NCBI GenBank assembly: GCA_028583685.1
Contig: JAMXIF010001194.1
Span: 4,474,064-4,538,063, forward strand
Reading direction: 5' to 3'
Origin: Petaurus breviceps papuanus
Lineage: Eukaryota; Chordata; Mammalia; Diprotodontia; Petauridae
DNA: 64,000 bases
The notes under the pieces: generated by a model
Seen by the model: the letters and a program-made list of their open reading frames with translations, nothing else
The model's database searches: none
Told to the model about the DNA's origin: nothing
Shown: positions 11,145-22,499 of the stretch, in pieces
How the letters are laid out: each line of letters opens with the position of its first letter
How positions within the stretch are numbered: the first letter of the stretch is position 1
Program-made: the position numbers and the translations under genes

Positions 11145-11345
11145 TTCACCTGATCATAGGTTTATGGTCAAAAGGAATCTTAGATGCCATCCAGTCCAAA
11201 CTTATAATTGTACAGATGAGGAAATTGAAGCCCAGAGAGATGAAGGGACTTTGTCAAAGTCCCATGGTTGAATATAGAAGAGCTAGGATTTGAACCCAGG
11301 TCCTATGACTCCAAAGTCAAAATTATTTTCCCTATGCTATTCTGT
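11145..11345 (-). mobile_element. MIR relic
   Basis: AACTTATAATTGTACAGATG, AGAGATGAAGGGACTTTGTC and GGATTTGAACCCAGGTCCTA in minus order. Confidence 0.75.
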
Positions 11346-11419
11346 CTCTACAATGATCAAATTAGATGATGTATATAAAATGATTTGTAAACAAAGTGCC
11401 ACATAAATGTGAATGATAA

Positions 11420-12220
11420 TAACAGGAATATGGCAGGCATATAAATAAGGTTTTCCCCTCTCATTCACAGGAGGCTTCCAGAGCACATGGAAGCATGAGA
11501 AATCTAGACCCATCAGGAGAAGTTAAATTGCAGGCAGGACCTGGAGTAAGTTGGCTTATCTATGGCCTCTCCAAGGGAACCATGTGCACTGAGGCTTTGG
11601 AGGCAAATGGAGATGCTGAACTGGTAATAGAAGCAAAATGGAGAATGGCAATTCCATAGTCTTTTTAATGCTAGAGAGATCAATGCAGAAGAGAGACCCA
11701 TGTGCTGAGAAGCTACCCCAACTTATCCCTTCCCTGGCACTGACTCATTCAGACTGTTTCAGTTCCTCAGTAAAACTGACCATAAGACAGAAGTGTCCCT
11801 TGATTCACTACAGACAAAGGAAGACCATTTTCCTGATAGGGGGCTTGGCTATCAGCCTATTGTGTTATCCCTTCCACATTGTGGGGGGTTAGGGGCACGG
11901 TGCCCCCATGATCTAGAAAATCCACTTAAAAAATTTTTTTGACGCTCCCATAATACCAGAGAAGAAGTCTGGATTATTATGGTATTAAAAGATAAACTGT
12001 ATTGATATCATATAAAACTATCCATATATTTTATGCATTTCTGAGTTTATAAACTTTTTCTGTGTCATCTATTGGCCTTTGAGCATCATCTGTGGTTTCT
12101 GCAAAACTCCCCCCAAGTTCCCATTTAATTTCTTATGGCAACCCATGGTCTTTCAAAACTGTGATGAGGAAAGTTGAAATGTAGAAGGGATAACTGTATT
12201 TTGTTTTTTATTTTTTGTTG
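11420..12220. other. Low-repeat stretch with two small frames, nothing supported
   Basis: Contains a plus frame (84 codons) and a minus frame (62 codons) without start or splice support. A G-rich segment (11880-11905) and AT-rich DNA follow. No element recognised. Confidence 0.4.
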
Positions 12221-12224
12221 TTTG

Positions 12225-12340
12225 ACTAAATAAAAGTCCTTGAGGGCAGGGACTGCCTTTTGCCTGCACATTGTATCCCCAGCACTTAGCACAGTGCCTG
12301 GCATAGAGTGTCTTGCATAATTTTTATTGACTGACAGAGA
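12225..12340 (+). mobile_element. L2 3' end
   Basis: CTTGAGGGCAGGGACTGCCT, GTATCCCCAGCACTTAGCAC, AGTGCCTGGCATAGAGTGT and ATTGACTGAC. Confidence 0.85.
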
Positions 12341-12439
12341 AAAAGAAATCTACACATTGGTTGTATCTGAGAATTTTTGTCTAATTATGTACCTAAAGAT
12401 GAGGTTAACTTTCTACCAAGAACTGAAGGCAACATGCAT

Positions 12440-14260
12440 TCATTGTAAGTATTCTGGAGTCATTATTGGTCATTGAACTGATCTTATGTCTTGTTAAGCA
12501 TTTTGTAGTCATATTTCTTTATGATGTTATAGTCATTATGTAGATTGTTCTCCTGGTTCTGCTTACTTTACTCTGCATCAATTCGTCCAAGTCTTCCCAG
12601 GTTTCTTTGAATTAGTCCCTGTTGTCATTGCTTATAGCACAATATTATTCCACTGCATTTATATACCATAATTTGTATTTTGATGTTGAATTGTTTTTCA
12701 GTCATTTCCAACTCTTCATGAAGCCCTTTGGAGTTTTCTTGGCAAAGATATTAGAGTGGTTTGCCATTTCCTTCTCCAGCTCATTTTATAGATGGGGAAA
12801 CTATGACAAACAGGATTATGTGATTTACCCAGGGTCATATAGCTCATAAGTATCTGAGGCCAGATTTGGACTTAGAAGGATGTATCTTCTTGACTCCATC
12901 CACTGAGTCACCTAGCTGCCCCTAATTTGTATAGACATTCCCCAATTAATGGTCATCCCTTTGGTTTCCAGTTTTTTGCTCTAACAAAGTGTTGCTACAA
13001 ATATTTTTGTGCATGATTACCTTCCCTCTTTCTTTGATCTCTTTGGAGTATGTGTGTCATACTAGTATCACTGGATCAAAGGATAATGCACATTCTGTTG
13101 ACTTTCGGGGGAGAGTAACAGACTGCTTTTCCGAATTGTTGGACCAATTCACAACTCCAACAGCAGTACATTAGTATGCCTATGCTCCCACGGGTCTTCC
13201 AAAAAAAAAAAAAGCCATTTTCCTTTCTTTTTTTTTTTCTTTTTTGGTTACCTTTACTGATCTGATGGGTATAAGGTAGAAGTTCAGAGCTGTTTTGATT
13301 TCTATTTTTTTTATTAGAGATTTAGGATGTTATTACGCATGGCTGTTTATAGATTGTTTTTCTTTTTTCAGAACTGTCTTTTCATGTTCTTGAACTATTT
13401 GTCTATTGGGGAATGGCTCTTGTGCTTACATATTTAATTCACTTTATAGCTTTGTTATCAGAGAAATTCATTCTCAACACCTTCCCAATTAGTGGTTCCC
13501 CTTGTAAATCTAATTGCATTTATTTTGTACAAAAATTTTAAACTTCTATAATAAAAACTTTTCATTTTACTTCTTGTAACAGTCTATTCCTTATCTGATC
13601 AAGAACTCTTCCCTTATTCATAAGTATAAAAGGCGATTTTATGGTGATTTTTAAATAGCTAGGTCATTTATCTATTTGGAGCTTATTGTATGAAGTAAGA
13701 TGTGGATCGAATTCTAATTTCTGGCTGACTGATTTTTCAGTTTTCCCCACAAGCATCGGTAGAAAAGTGAGTCCTAACTCTGGTAGCTGAAACCCTAATT
13801 TTTTTTTAACCCTGTGCCACAGTTTGCTTCTGGGTCTTGTGTTTATTAGAGATATTGGTCTATAATTTAATTTCTCTGCTTCCTCTCTCCTTGGTGTAAG
13901 TATCAGGACCACATTTGTCTTGTAGAAAAGTTTGATAGGATCCTTTCTTTCCTTATTTTTATAAGCAATTTATATAATATTAAAGCTTCATGGAATCTAC
14001 TTGTTAATCAATATGCTACTGGATTTTTCAATGTATGAGTACCTTTTTCATTTTTTTCTTAAACTGTCATTTAAATTTTATCTCTCTTATTCTATTGACT
14101 TGGATGTTACATATTTTTGCATTTATCTATTTTATTTAAATGAATACATGTTGTTTCTACAGTTTTTATTTTGACCCACCAATTCCTTATGATTAAATTA
14201 TTTAGTCTTCATTTAAGTTTGAATCCTTTCTTCAAATGCTTTTTATCATTAAACTTAGTA
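12440..14260 (-). mobile_element. L1 LINE, ORF2 RT region to 3' end, minus strand
   Basis: Read on the minus strand, the RT piece at 13664-13912 contains the L1 motif KLNYRPISLIN. The lower part (13120-13160) matches the end of ORF2 (TTGTGAATTGGTCCAACAAT). 12490-12620 holds the CTGGGAAGACTTGG...GCAGAACCAGGAGAACAATC part. The reading frame is broken many times and no complete endonuclease or RT can be read. A poly-pyrimidine tract at 13200-13245 looks like a later expansion or an inserted A-tail. A younger SINE sits inside at 12679-12922. Confidence 0.8.
12679..12922 (-). mobile_element. MAR1-like SINE nested in the L1, 10-bp TSD
   Basis: Minus-strand SINE (AATTGTTTTTCAGTCATTTC, GTTTGCCATTTCCTTCTCCA, ending CACCTAGCTGCCCC). 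TAATTTGTAT is present at 12669-12678 and 12923-12932. L1 sequence continues smoothly on both sides, so the SINE is younger than the L1 copy. Confidence 0.92.
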
Positions 14261-14264
14261 TTGC

Positions 14265-15405
14265 ATTATGCTCAATAAAACAAAATACATAGGATTGCAA
14301 ATGAAGCCAATTATATTGAAACACAGTTATCAAAAAAAAATTTTTTTAAGTTCACTAACCACAAGTTAAGCCATGCTCTTTATTCTAAGGACCCTTCCAC
14401 CTTTAACATTCTGTATTCTAAAGTCCCTCCCAGTGTCAGTGCTCTGTGTTAAATGTCCTAAGGTCCCTTATTAGTTGGGATATTCTAGGAGTCTAGAATT
14501 TATTATGTACATATAATGTTTGATGCTGCCCTAAGATGTGACACAATCTTATCCATGATGAGATTATATAGTATTTTTCTTGAGCCAACACCACTACTTC
14601 AAAGTCCAGGGTCCATTTCCGAGGTGGCATCATGGTAGGTGTCCTCAGCAAATCTCAGGCCTTTAGTGAGCTATTACCTGACAGGTGAGAATGAGAGAAT
14701 ATAGACTTCCTCTGGTTTAGCACCCCTTCCCCTCTTAAGGGAGCCTAACAGCATTATGCCAAGACACTCTACTTAACCTCTTGTCTGCTCTCCACAGGGC
14801 CATGCTCAGGGTACCCTATTTTTGTTTCTATCAGCTGAAGAGACAAGTGTTTGTGCTTCTTTTAGCCCCTTTCCCTCTAGTTGGGCTCTGAGTCTAAGGG
14901 ACTTTACTTCATTTCCTCTAAAAACCCACAACCCTGGTTTACAAGTTAGGCCTCATCCCGTGTGAAAGGTGTGTCAACGTCATTCCCCAGCCATGTGGCC
15001 CATGTTGTACTGGTAGGTCAGAGCAGGGGGCTGCAAACTTGCATCCTGGGGTCCCTCCTAGCAGCGTAATGCATAGCTCCTAAGGAGAAGGGAACACCCG
15101 CTTCCTTCCTCTGTTCTGACTCCAAAACCAGGACTCTGCAGGCCTGAGAAACCACCTGATGTCAGAAGGAGACAGTCTTTGTGCTTGTGACTCAAAAGGA
15201 AGTGGGTCTAGCAGATACACAGCCAGAAGTTCTGGCTGCAAATGTACCTTGTGGTAGGCAGGTTTGATTCTGAGTTCCCTGTTGTCTGACCCAGGACACA
15301 TGGAAAAACTAGGGCTTATGTCAGATACCTGAACCTGGGCTTTCTTACTTACAATGGTTAAGGTGGGTGGACTCCTGGGTCCCTGTGATAAGACTAGACT
15401 CTGCC
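14265..15405. other. Low-repeat island with a short tail array
   Basis: 14380-14500 carries degenerate CCTTCCAC(C)TTTAACATTCTGTATTCTAA-type units. The remainder (14500-15405) shows no repeat family. A 73-codon minus frame at 15080-15301 looks protein-like but has no convincing acceptor. I do not call a gene. Confidence 0.4.
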
Positions 15406-15409
15406 TGAG

Positions 15410-15612
15410 AGGCAGCCTGATATAATAGAAAGAGCACTGAATTTGGAGTCAAAAGTTCTGGTTTAGATCCTGATTTTGCTATCTATCGACTAGGTTACTT
15501 TGGGCAAATCATTGATTCTCTGAGCCTCAGTTTTCTCATCTGTGAAATAAAGGTGATGGAGTAGAATTAGTAGCTGACTTCTCAGGCTTCTTCCAACTCT
15601 GAATCCTGTGAT
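15410..15612 (+). mobile_element. MIR/Ther-type SINE with 3' tail unit
   Basis: AGAAAGAGCACTGAATTTGG, GGGCAAATCATTGATTCTCT, CTCAGTTTTCTCATCTGTGA, then the tail CTTCTTCCAACTCTGAATCC. Confidence 0.8.
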
Positions 15613-16394
15613 TCCATGACTTGTCAAACATTACCCTGGATCCTCTTTCCTCAGACTCTCATAGGCTGTTTGTATGTCCTCATGCTGGGAACAAGGTTAA
15701 AATTGATTGTCTGTGTCACACTGGACCACAGCTCAGATCAGAACACTATGTCCAGCCCCATAAAGTTGCATCATCAATTCCCAGGCAGGTGGGGCAACAG
15801 TGTGGCTTTGTTGGTTTTTTGCTTTGTTAAAATCTCCATGATGCTTTCTTTGCTCAGTGAAAGTTGTTTGTCTCTGGCCCTGGCCACCCCTTCTTACTTC
15901 ATGTGTGTTTACTAGAACATTTCAAAGGAGTAAGATCCAGCCAGACACCTCACTCATCAGGCTTCCTTCCCTCTTACTGCCCAAGGTGTGAGGACAGGTA
16001 ACAAGCCCCTTTACCTGATATACCTGGGTCTCACTCTGTGGTTCACCTAGGACAGCATTGGCATGAGGTTGCTACTGCATATGACAAGTGCTTGATGGTA
16101 AAGGATGAGACAAGGAGAACTTTGGCCTTTTTCAGGGCAGGAGGAAGAAAGGAAAGACTGGGAATCTGGCTTTAGGCCAAGGCAAGTCTGGCTGTCTAGT
16201 CATAGATAATGGGCTCATTCAAGACCTCTTCTGGGGCCAGCCTGTCATACCTCATCTGCTAGTGCTGAAGGGCAGGCATTAGCTACAGTGCTCAGATCAT
16301 AGTGGGACAGAGAAGGAAGTAAAGGAAGCTGTTTGTTACATGTGTCAACCTTAAGCTAAGTGAATTTAATATTCACTTACCTCTTGGGAGACCT
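15613..16394. other. Low-repeat stretch, nothing identified
   Basis: A 99-codon and a 69-codon overlapping plus frame exist without splice support. No repeat recognised. Confidence 0.4.
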
Positions 16395-16830
16395 GATTTA
16401 CAATATCATGGGGTTTAGAGTTGGAAGGGATCATTCCATCCAGCTCCTTCATTTTATAGATGAAGACCTTGAGGTCCAAGGAAGTTAAGTGACTTACCCA
16501 AGGTCTCATGGTTAATAAGCAAAAGAACACAAGTTTCCTGATTCCAGTGCCTTCTCCCTTTTCTACTATAGTCCTTTAGGGCACAGATGAATCTCACCCA
16601 TTCCCAAGAGAATATTGTCATCTTGCACTTGTACACAGAACTTTCTATTATTCTTCAAAGCATTTTCCTATCTATAATCTCACCTGAATTTGTCAGAGAA
16701 GGAAACTGAGGTCTGGAATGGTAAAATGACTTGTCTAAGATCACATAGTAAACAAGGCTGGAACTAGTATTAGAACCCATGTTTTCTGAACCCCTTCCAA
16801 GCTTTATTCTACCATGTGGCCATATTACTA
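16395..16830 (-). mobile_element. Two MIR-type relics
   Basis: 16405-16570 (GGGTTTAGAGTTGGAAGGGA, CATTTTATAGATGAAGACCT) and 16640-16820 (GAAGGAAACTGAGGTCTGGA, GATCACATAGTAAACAAGG), both minus strand. Confidence 0.75.
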
Positions 16831-16854
16831 TACTATTGCTCCCCAGGGTGTCTA

Positions 16855-17180
16855 TAAGCCTCAGTTTCCTCTTCTGTAATAAAATAATAATACTTGCACT
16901 ACTTCAACTAATTGTCAAGAAGATATTTTGTAAACCTTAAAACACTATGAGAAACAGTCTGGCATGGAGGCTAGAAAACTAGCCTCAGAATCAGGAAGAC
17001 CCGAGTTCAAGTCCTGTCTCTGACACATACTAAGGGATTTTGGGCAGGTTATTGAGCCTTTCAGCATCCCAGGAAAGTCTCTAAACCTGTAAGTTGCAGA
17101 GCAAATGCAAACTTGCATTTAGCAAATGAAATCACCTCATCAGGAGTTCCCAGTACCAATGAAATCACATCTGTTTTAAA
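16855..17180 (+). mobile_element. MIR relics; second copy with a distinctive 3' extension
   Basis: 16855-16945 is a MIR 3' part. 16955-17180 is a MIR-like SINE (GACCCGAGTTCAAGTCCTGT) whose 3' part reads AAACCTGTAAGTTGCAGAGC and CCAATGAAATCACATCTG. The same extension occurs at 53265-53350, so it belongs to a definable subfamily. Confidence 0.7.
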
Positions 17181-17611
17181 GAAAAAAGCCTTGTAGAAAT
17201 GTGAATGGTTACCTAAAATGACATAATGTGTGTATAACGCTTTGCAAATTTTAAAGCACTTCATAAGCTTTTTCTATTGTTTTAATATCATCATTACGAT
17301 AAGCATAGCAAATAACCCTTCCTGGTGAAGATCACAAGGATGTTCCTTATGAGTCAAATAAGCCCTCAGCTATTGTCCAATCCAACACCTGCATTTTACA
17401 GGTGAAAAGCCAAGGCACAGAAAAACAAAGACGTGCTCAAAGTTGTCCAATAAATGAGTGAGAAAGCAAATTCCTCCCATCCTTGCCTTTTCTTTTCTGT
17501 GATGTTGCTGTTATTAGCATATTTCCTGTGTGTGTTGAAAGGAATTTGGAAAAACCAAATGGGCAGCCATTCCTGCAGCCAGTCTTTGCTGCTTGTTACA
17601 CATGCCAACTT

Positions 17612-17766
17612 TCTGTCTCTTTGTCTCTTTCTGTCTCCCTATTTCTATTTGTGTCTCTCTATGTCTGTCTTGGTCTGTCTCCTTTTCTCTACCTCTGTCT
17701 CTTTGTCTCTGTCTCTCTCTGGGTCTCTGTCTTTGTCTCTATGTCTGTCTATCTCTGTCTCTTTTC
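17612..17766. repeat. (TCTG/TCTC)n pyrimidine tract
   Basis: Strand-asymmetric TCTGTCTCTTTGTCTCT-type low-complexity repeat. Three overlapping open frames across it are composition artefacts. Confidence 0.9.
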
Positions 17767-18214
17767 CCGCCTTCCTAGAGTTACATCTTTAGGGCTTGTT
17801 TTGCAGAAAAACTAAAAGGGGAGAAGGGAGAAGGAATGCAAGAAGTGGTTCCAAGTATTGCCTCCTCAAGCTACCTGAATGGAAAGGGGGAATGCTATAT
17901 AAGTAAACACATTTGGAAGGAAATTGTGATGCCATGGGGAGAGTGATAAAAAGCTGCAGGGACCACAGACATTTGAACATTTCCTAGAGCCCCAGAAAAC
18001 CAAAGTTTCTGCATTCATCAGCAAACTGAGAAATGGGAGCTGTTGCCCACTTTGGCAAAGGGAACAGTGAACAAAATGAAGAATTCCATGCTCTGGGAGA
18101 GCAAGCTTTGGGAAAGAGATTTATACAGAAACACCAAGAATAGGAACATTCCTAGAAAACTTTGCTTGCCCTTAGGTGGTACTACCAGGAAGCAAAATTC
18201 AATAGCTTTAGAGC

Positions 18215-18345
18215 ATATAAAATGAGGAAAATGAGGCTCAGAGAGGCAAAGGGATTTGCCCAAAGTCACATAGCTAATAAATGACTCAAACCCAAGTCTT
18301 CAGACTTCAAGTCCCATGTGCTGTTACACCAGTCTGCCTTCCCTA
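18215..18345 (-). mobile_element. MIR relic
   Basis: AAAATGAGGAAAATGAGGCT, AGAGAGGCAAAGGGATTTGC and AAAGTCACATAGCTAATAA. Confidence 0.75.
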
Positions 18346-18831
18346 CTAAGAAACCTTACAGAAAAGAAATGAACAAGAAAAAACTCAGGACAAAGAAGGC
18401 AATGAGAATAAAACCAGCAAAGGCAGGGGGACAAGCTCAGCAAGGTGAGTGCTTGAAGTTCTGTGACCAGACAACCCAAACATAGAGACCTGGAACACAT
18501 GTGAGAATTCTTTGCTCTTTAACTTTCAACATCTTGCTTCTGTTTCAATGGGACCTTCATTTCACCTGGATCTGCTGATTCCTGAAAAAACGAACAGAAA
18601 GGAAGGAGGAAGCTGGGAGCTTAAAAGCTCGCTCAGCTTCCCCACACAGAGGGCCAGATGACCCCCTGGCCCACTGAACTACAGCAGCTGATGTGGGCCT
18701 CATCAGGGGTGCTTCCTTCCCCAGGCTTTATGAGCTGCTAAGGAGTTTTGTCCAGTAGTTGCACAATCTCACTATGGACGGCCACTTCCTCCCCATTATA
18801 AATTATGTCATGAATATAGCGACTCACATTA

Positions 18832-18967
18832 TTAAACATCAACAGAAGCCTTATCATCTGGTGCAAGTCCAACAGCAGAGTGACCTACTTCCCCACTGGA
18901 TTTCAAAACTGCCTTATGTGTTTGTTTGAGTTTTATAGGGAGAGTGTAAGATTTGCCTGAACTTCTG
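18832..18967 (-). CDS. Candidate terminal coding exon (unidentified gene)
   Basis: Seen: on the minus strand a TTTTTATTTTTAG acceptor ends at 18968. From there one frame, completing a split codon with its first base (phase 2), stays open for 43 codons to tandem TAA TAA at 18834. It reads RSSGKSYTLPIKLKQTHKAV at its start and ends GLAPDDKASVDV. Purine in codon position one is about 70%, as in real coding DNA. No repeat family covers 18350-19140. Inference: the last coding exon and start of the 3' UTR of a minus-strand gene. I do not recognise the protein. The terminal V-D-V could act as a class II PDZ ligand, which is speculation. Against it: 43 codons is short, the upstream exon is not known, and no polyadenylation signal was pinned down. 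Neighbouring unique DNA reaches 18350. Confidence 0.3.
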
Positions 18968-19164
18968 CTAAAAATAAAAACTAGAACTCGGGATTCTCCA
19001 TCCTCCCTGCTGACCAGCTAGACAAGAGTACCTCCAGTGGCTGCTGTGATGATGAATGAGATGCTCGGCCAGGCTACATACTTCAAACCCTCTTAAAATA
19101 AACCACTAAGACAGACTGATGTGCATAGTCACTGAAGAACCAAAAAAAAAAAAAACAGAGCTGG

Positions 19165-19400
19165 AGGGAATATTAGACTGTAACCATAAAATATTAGAGC
19201 TGGAAAGGAAACTTAGAACCTAGACTCTAGAATGTCAGAGGTGGAAGAGCTCTTAGAACACAGCTTAGAATATGAGGACTGGAAAGGGACTTACTTAGAA
19301 CATGGAGTAACAGACATGGATGGGAATGAAGAACGCAGAATGTTAGAGTTGGGGAGTTTTAGGATATTGACTCTTAGGGTCAGAAAAGACTTTGGAGAGG
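19165..19400 (-). repeat. Tandem array of a SINE tail unit (~34 bp)
   Basis: Degenerate units of the type TTAGAACATAGAATGTTAGA + GCTGGAAAGGGA recur about six times (TTAGAGCTGGAAAGGAAACT, AATGTCAGAGGTGGAAGAGC, AATATGAGGACTGGAAAGGG and others). This is the complement of the 3' end unit of MIR/Ther and L3 elements, tandemly multiplied. Confidence 0.65.
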
Positions 19401-19404
19401 GTCT

Positions 19405-20270
19405 GGTATATATGTAGCACCTCTGGGTTAGCCCCCCAAAGTAACTTGACATTCAAACTTGCAGGTGGGATACCCATTCTGGGGCATGACTAATTTGGGG
19501 TTCAAAGATGGACCTCCTATGTTACCACTCTTTTAAAACTAGAGCTGACAAGCCCCTACTGCTGTGCTTGCTGCTGAACTATCACATAGTAAGCATAGTT
19601 GGCTCTTAATAATTATCACATAGCAAACATAATTGGCTCTTAGCAAAGGCTTTTACTAAGATGGTATAGTGACAGGAAAAAGGAGATGCAAAACATTCCT
19701 CCATGAACCTGGGGCACCTTCTCCCTCAAATACACAGTGCCCTTGGGTGAAGGGTAGGGTCAACCATTCAGTACAATGGCAATGAGGTAGGTGTTTGGCA
19801 TATGCTGAGGCAAAGGTAGTTTACACCTCCTGGTATTTCAAGACCTGAAAGCCCTTTCTCTCCTCAGAGTCCTCATCCAGACCCCCTTGGGTGTAGCGTC
19901 TCTGCTAGGCGATCTGCTCAGCTGGGTTCACAGGGCCCGCTCTTCTCAACAGCTGACTTGGTTCTCTGCTGCCAGAGTTCCCATTCACTGAAGCTGCTTC
20001 CCTGCTTGGATAACCATGTCTCTGTCTCTTTGACTATTCTCTGCTCCCTGCTGGCTACAGTGTCTCCTAGTGTTCTAGGAACTCCCCTTGGGTGTGACAT
20101 GATCAAATAAGGAGGGAAAGTCCCCCTCAGGGGCCTGGTTCTTCCACTTTTTTGCTTACAAACATCTCTCAGTATTTGAACCTCCTAAGGAGATAAGGGT
20201 TAAACATCTCTATGGTAGGTTTAAGAGCACATGATTATGTTATGATTATATTGACTGGGGGTAGGGAAGA
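19405..20270. other. Low-repeat stretch, nothing identified
   Basis: No repeat family recognised apart from a short local repeat of ATCACATAGTAAGCATA/ATCACATAGCAAACATA at about 19581-19635. A 62-codon minus frame has no supporting signals. Confidence 0.4.
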
Positions 20271-20274
20271 ACCC

Positions 20275-20800
20275 TCCTTTCATTTTATAAATGGAGAAAA
20301 TAAGATCTCAATAAGTAGTAACTTCATCATCAAAACAGTGAATTCACAGCAGAGCTGGTATTAAAACCTGGGTCTGTGACTCTTAATCCAGTTCTCATAG
20401 GTTCATAAAATTTAAGGGCTGGCAGGGACCTCAGAGACTCCCAAGTTCACCCTCTCCTTTTACATAGATAGAAAAACTGAAGTGCAGGGTAGAGAAGTTA
20501 CCAGGTAAAGGTTACAATGGAGATTTAGCAACAGAGCCAAAACTAGAACTCAAGACAATAAACTTAGAAAGGAAGAAAAGAAGTATTGGAAGGGAGACTA
20601 GGGGTGCTGAAGAGAAACTGGCTTTCACTAGTTTGCAGAGACCCAACCCTGGCATCTTAAACTATTTTCTTCCAGGATATCTAAAGCTTATTTTTTAAAA
20701 AATGACACCCAATTTAAACTCTTTCAAGGTAAAGAAGGGTCAGTGATCATTCTCCCCACTTGGTAGAAGAGGAAATAGGACTAGAGAAGTAAAGGGTGGT
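20275..20800 (-). mobile_element. MIR-type relics
   Basis: 20275-20400 (CATTTTATAAATGGAGAAAA), 20400-20560 (GGTTCATAAAATTTAAGGGC, ATAGATAGAAAAACTGAAGT) and a scrap at 20740-20800. All are minus strand and heavily decayed. Confidence 0.65.
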
Positions 20801-20804
20801 AACC

Positions 20805-21655
20805 TTAATGCACTCTTGGTGGAACGATGAATTGGTCCATCCATTCTGGAAAGCAATTTGGAACAATGTCCAAAAAGTTACTAAATTATGCAGACCCTTT
20901 CACCACTATTCATCCCATACCTAAAAGGAAGAGGAAAAGGACCCATCTATACAAAAATATTTATAGAAACTCTTTTTGTAGCAGCAAAGAACTGAAAACT
21001 AAGGAGATACCATTCAATTGGGGAATGGCTAAACAAATTAAGGCATATGCATATGATGGAATACTATTGTGCTGTAAGAGATGATGAAAGCAATGGTTTC
21101 GGAGAAATCTGGGAAGACTTGTATGAACTAGAGAATAATTTATACAATAAGAATATTGTGGAGAGAAGCAACTTTGAAGGACTCAAGGACTCTGATTTAC
21201 ATAATGACCAGCCATGATTTCAGAGGATCCCATGATGAAGCATACTACCCATATCCTGACAGAGAGGTAATGGGTTCAAGGAGCAAAATGAAAGAGATGT
21301 GTTTTGAAGGTGTCAATGTGGGGATATGTTTTGCTTGTCTATGTCTATTTGTTGGAAGGATTTTGTTTTTGTCTTTTTTTTTTTAATTAGGAGGGCAATA
21401 GGGAGATTGTGTATGTGTGTGTGTATTTATGCAGTAGATGAAAAAATTTTCTCAAAAGACAGGAGCAATGTTGGACATATGTTGATTTTGAATGTTGGAT
21501 GTGTCATGTTGATTTGCTTTTTAAAAAAACTATACATAACAGAAATTGGTATACAACCTACCTTTTCTATTCTTTGGATATGTAAATATTCATGTTTGTG
21601 AAAGTCAAATTCATAATAAAAATAATTTTGCTTAAATGGGAAAATTTCTAAAGTA
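20805..21655 (+). mobile_element. L1 3' end (last part of ORF2 plus 3' UTR)
   Basis: GAATTGGTCCATCCATTCTG to GGAATACTATTGTGCTGTAA corresponds to the end of L1 ORF2. The frame gives NWSIHSGKQFGTMSKKLL. It continues with the tail marks TCCTGACAGAGAGGTAATGG, TCAATGTGGGGATATGTTTT and a T-rich tract. The same block order is seen at 46975-47890 and, interrupted, at 44281-45590. The coding part is broken: the 85-codon frame ends in a stop soon after the conserved segment. Confidence 0.8.
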
Positions 21656-21839
21656 TAAGGTTTTATGTACCATTGGTTTCAATGATTCCTTTATGTCATT
21701 ATTCAACTGCTGTAAAGGATGTAACATTGTGGGAGATACATTTTGAAATACTTTAGGGACTTATATAATGTGTTGAAACAAAATTAATCAATAACAATTT
21801 AAAAAGAAATAAAGTATGGGTATGCTGAAAAGATCCAAG

Positions 21840-22110
21840 AGAACTTGCTAGTCCCTACTCAGCCATTAAATTGCTATATTAGCTTGGACCAGTCGTCTCC
21901 TGTCTCTGGTCCTTAGTTTCTTCTTCTTTCAAAGAAGGCAGTTAGACTAAATGATCTCTAAGATTCACTCCACCACAGATGTTTGATGATACAAGGCCCT
22001 TTCCATGGCTAACATTCTATGTCCTATATTCTATAGTCTCTTCTAGTTCTAACATTCTTTAGTCTCCTTGTCACCTGGCCCCTTCAGATCTAAATGTTAT
22101 GATTCATCCT
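21840..22110 (+). mobile_element. MIR/Ther-type SINE with multiplied tail
   Basis: 21840-21985 has TGGTCCTTAGTTTCTTCTTC and AGTTAGACTAAATGATCTCT. It is followed by repeated AACATTCTATGTCCTATATT / CTTCTAGTTCTAACATTCTT units to 22110. Confidence 0.65.
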
Positions 22111-22499
22111 TAGGTGACCGATGGTTTGTCAGTAATCTATTTGCCCCAAACTCCATGATGCCCACAGTTTTTATACTAAAGCAGGAAAATGAGTTCAAAC
22201 TTTTGAGAATTGTTTTCAACAACTAAGATCTGAAACAAAAAGGACTTCCTGGTTTAAAACCAGGAAAATTTATTTAACAAGAACCCCCAGCTGACTCCAC
22301 CCCTTAACCTCAACTTTCCAAGCATTATGGTTAACCAAGGGTTGATGATCATGTACAATAATGACAACACTAGAACCTTGTGCTCGGTATTTTGCTGTTT
22401 TGACCTGTGGGGGGTTTTCCCCAGTGTCAGCGCCCTGACTTATTTTGCAAAGTGTTTATTAGAGTGCTTCTCACATATCAAGTGCCTAAGAAACATTCC

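Noticed and set aside
17454-17815. Overlapping hydrophobic frames of 110-112 codons
   Set aside because: Mostly TCTG/TCTC low complexity. The apparent membrane segments come from the repeat.
18741-18884. 48-codon minus frame (LLLMFNNVSRYIHDIIYNGE), faintly like the end of MPN-domain proteins such as eIF3f
   Set aside because: Bounded by stops without splice signals, and it overlaps the better-supported frame at 18832-18967 in another register. The resemblance is a weak pattern only.
21156-21601. Frames of 76 and 91 codons
   Set aside because: They lie in the L1 3' UTR-like tail.
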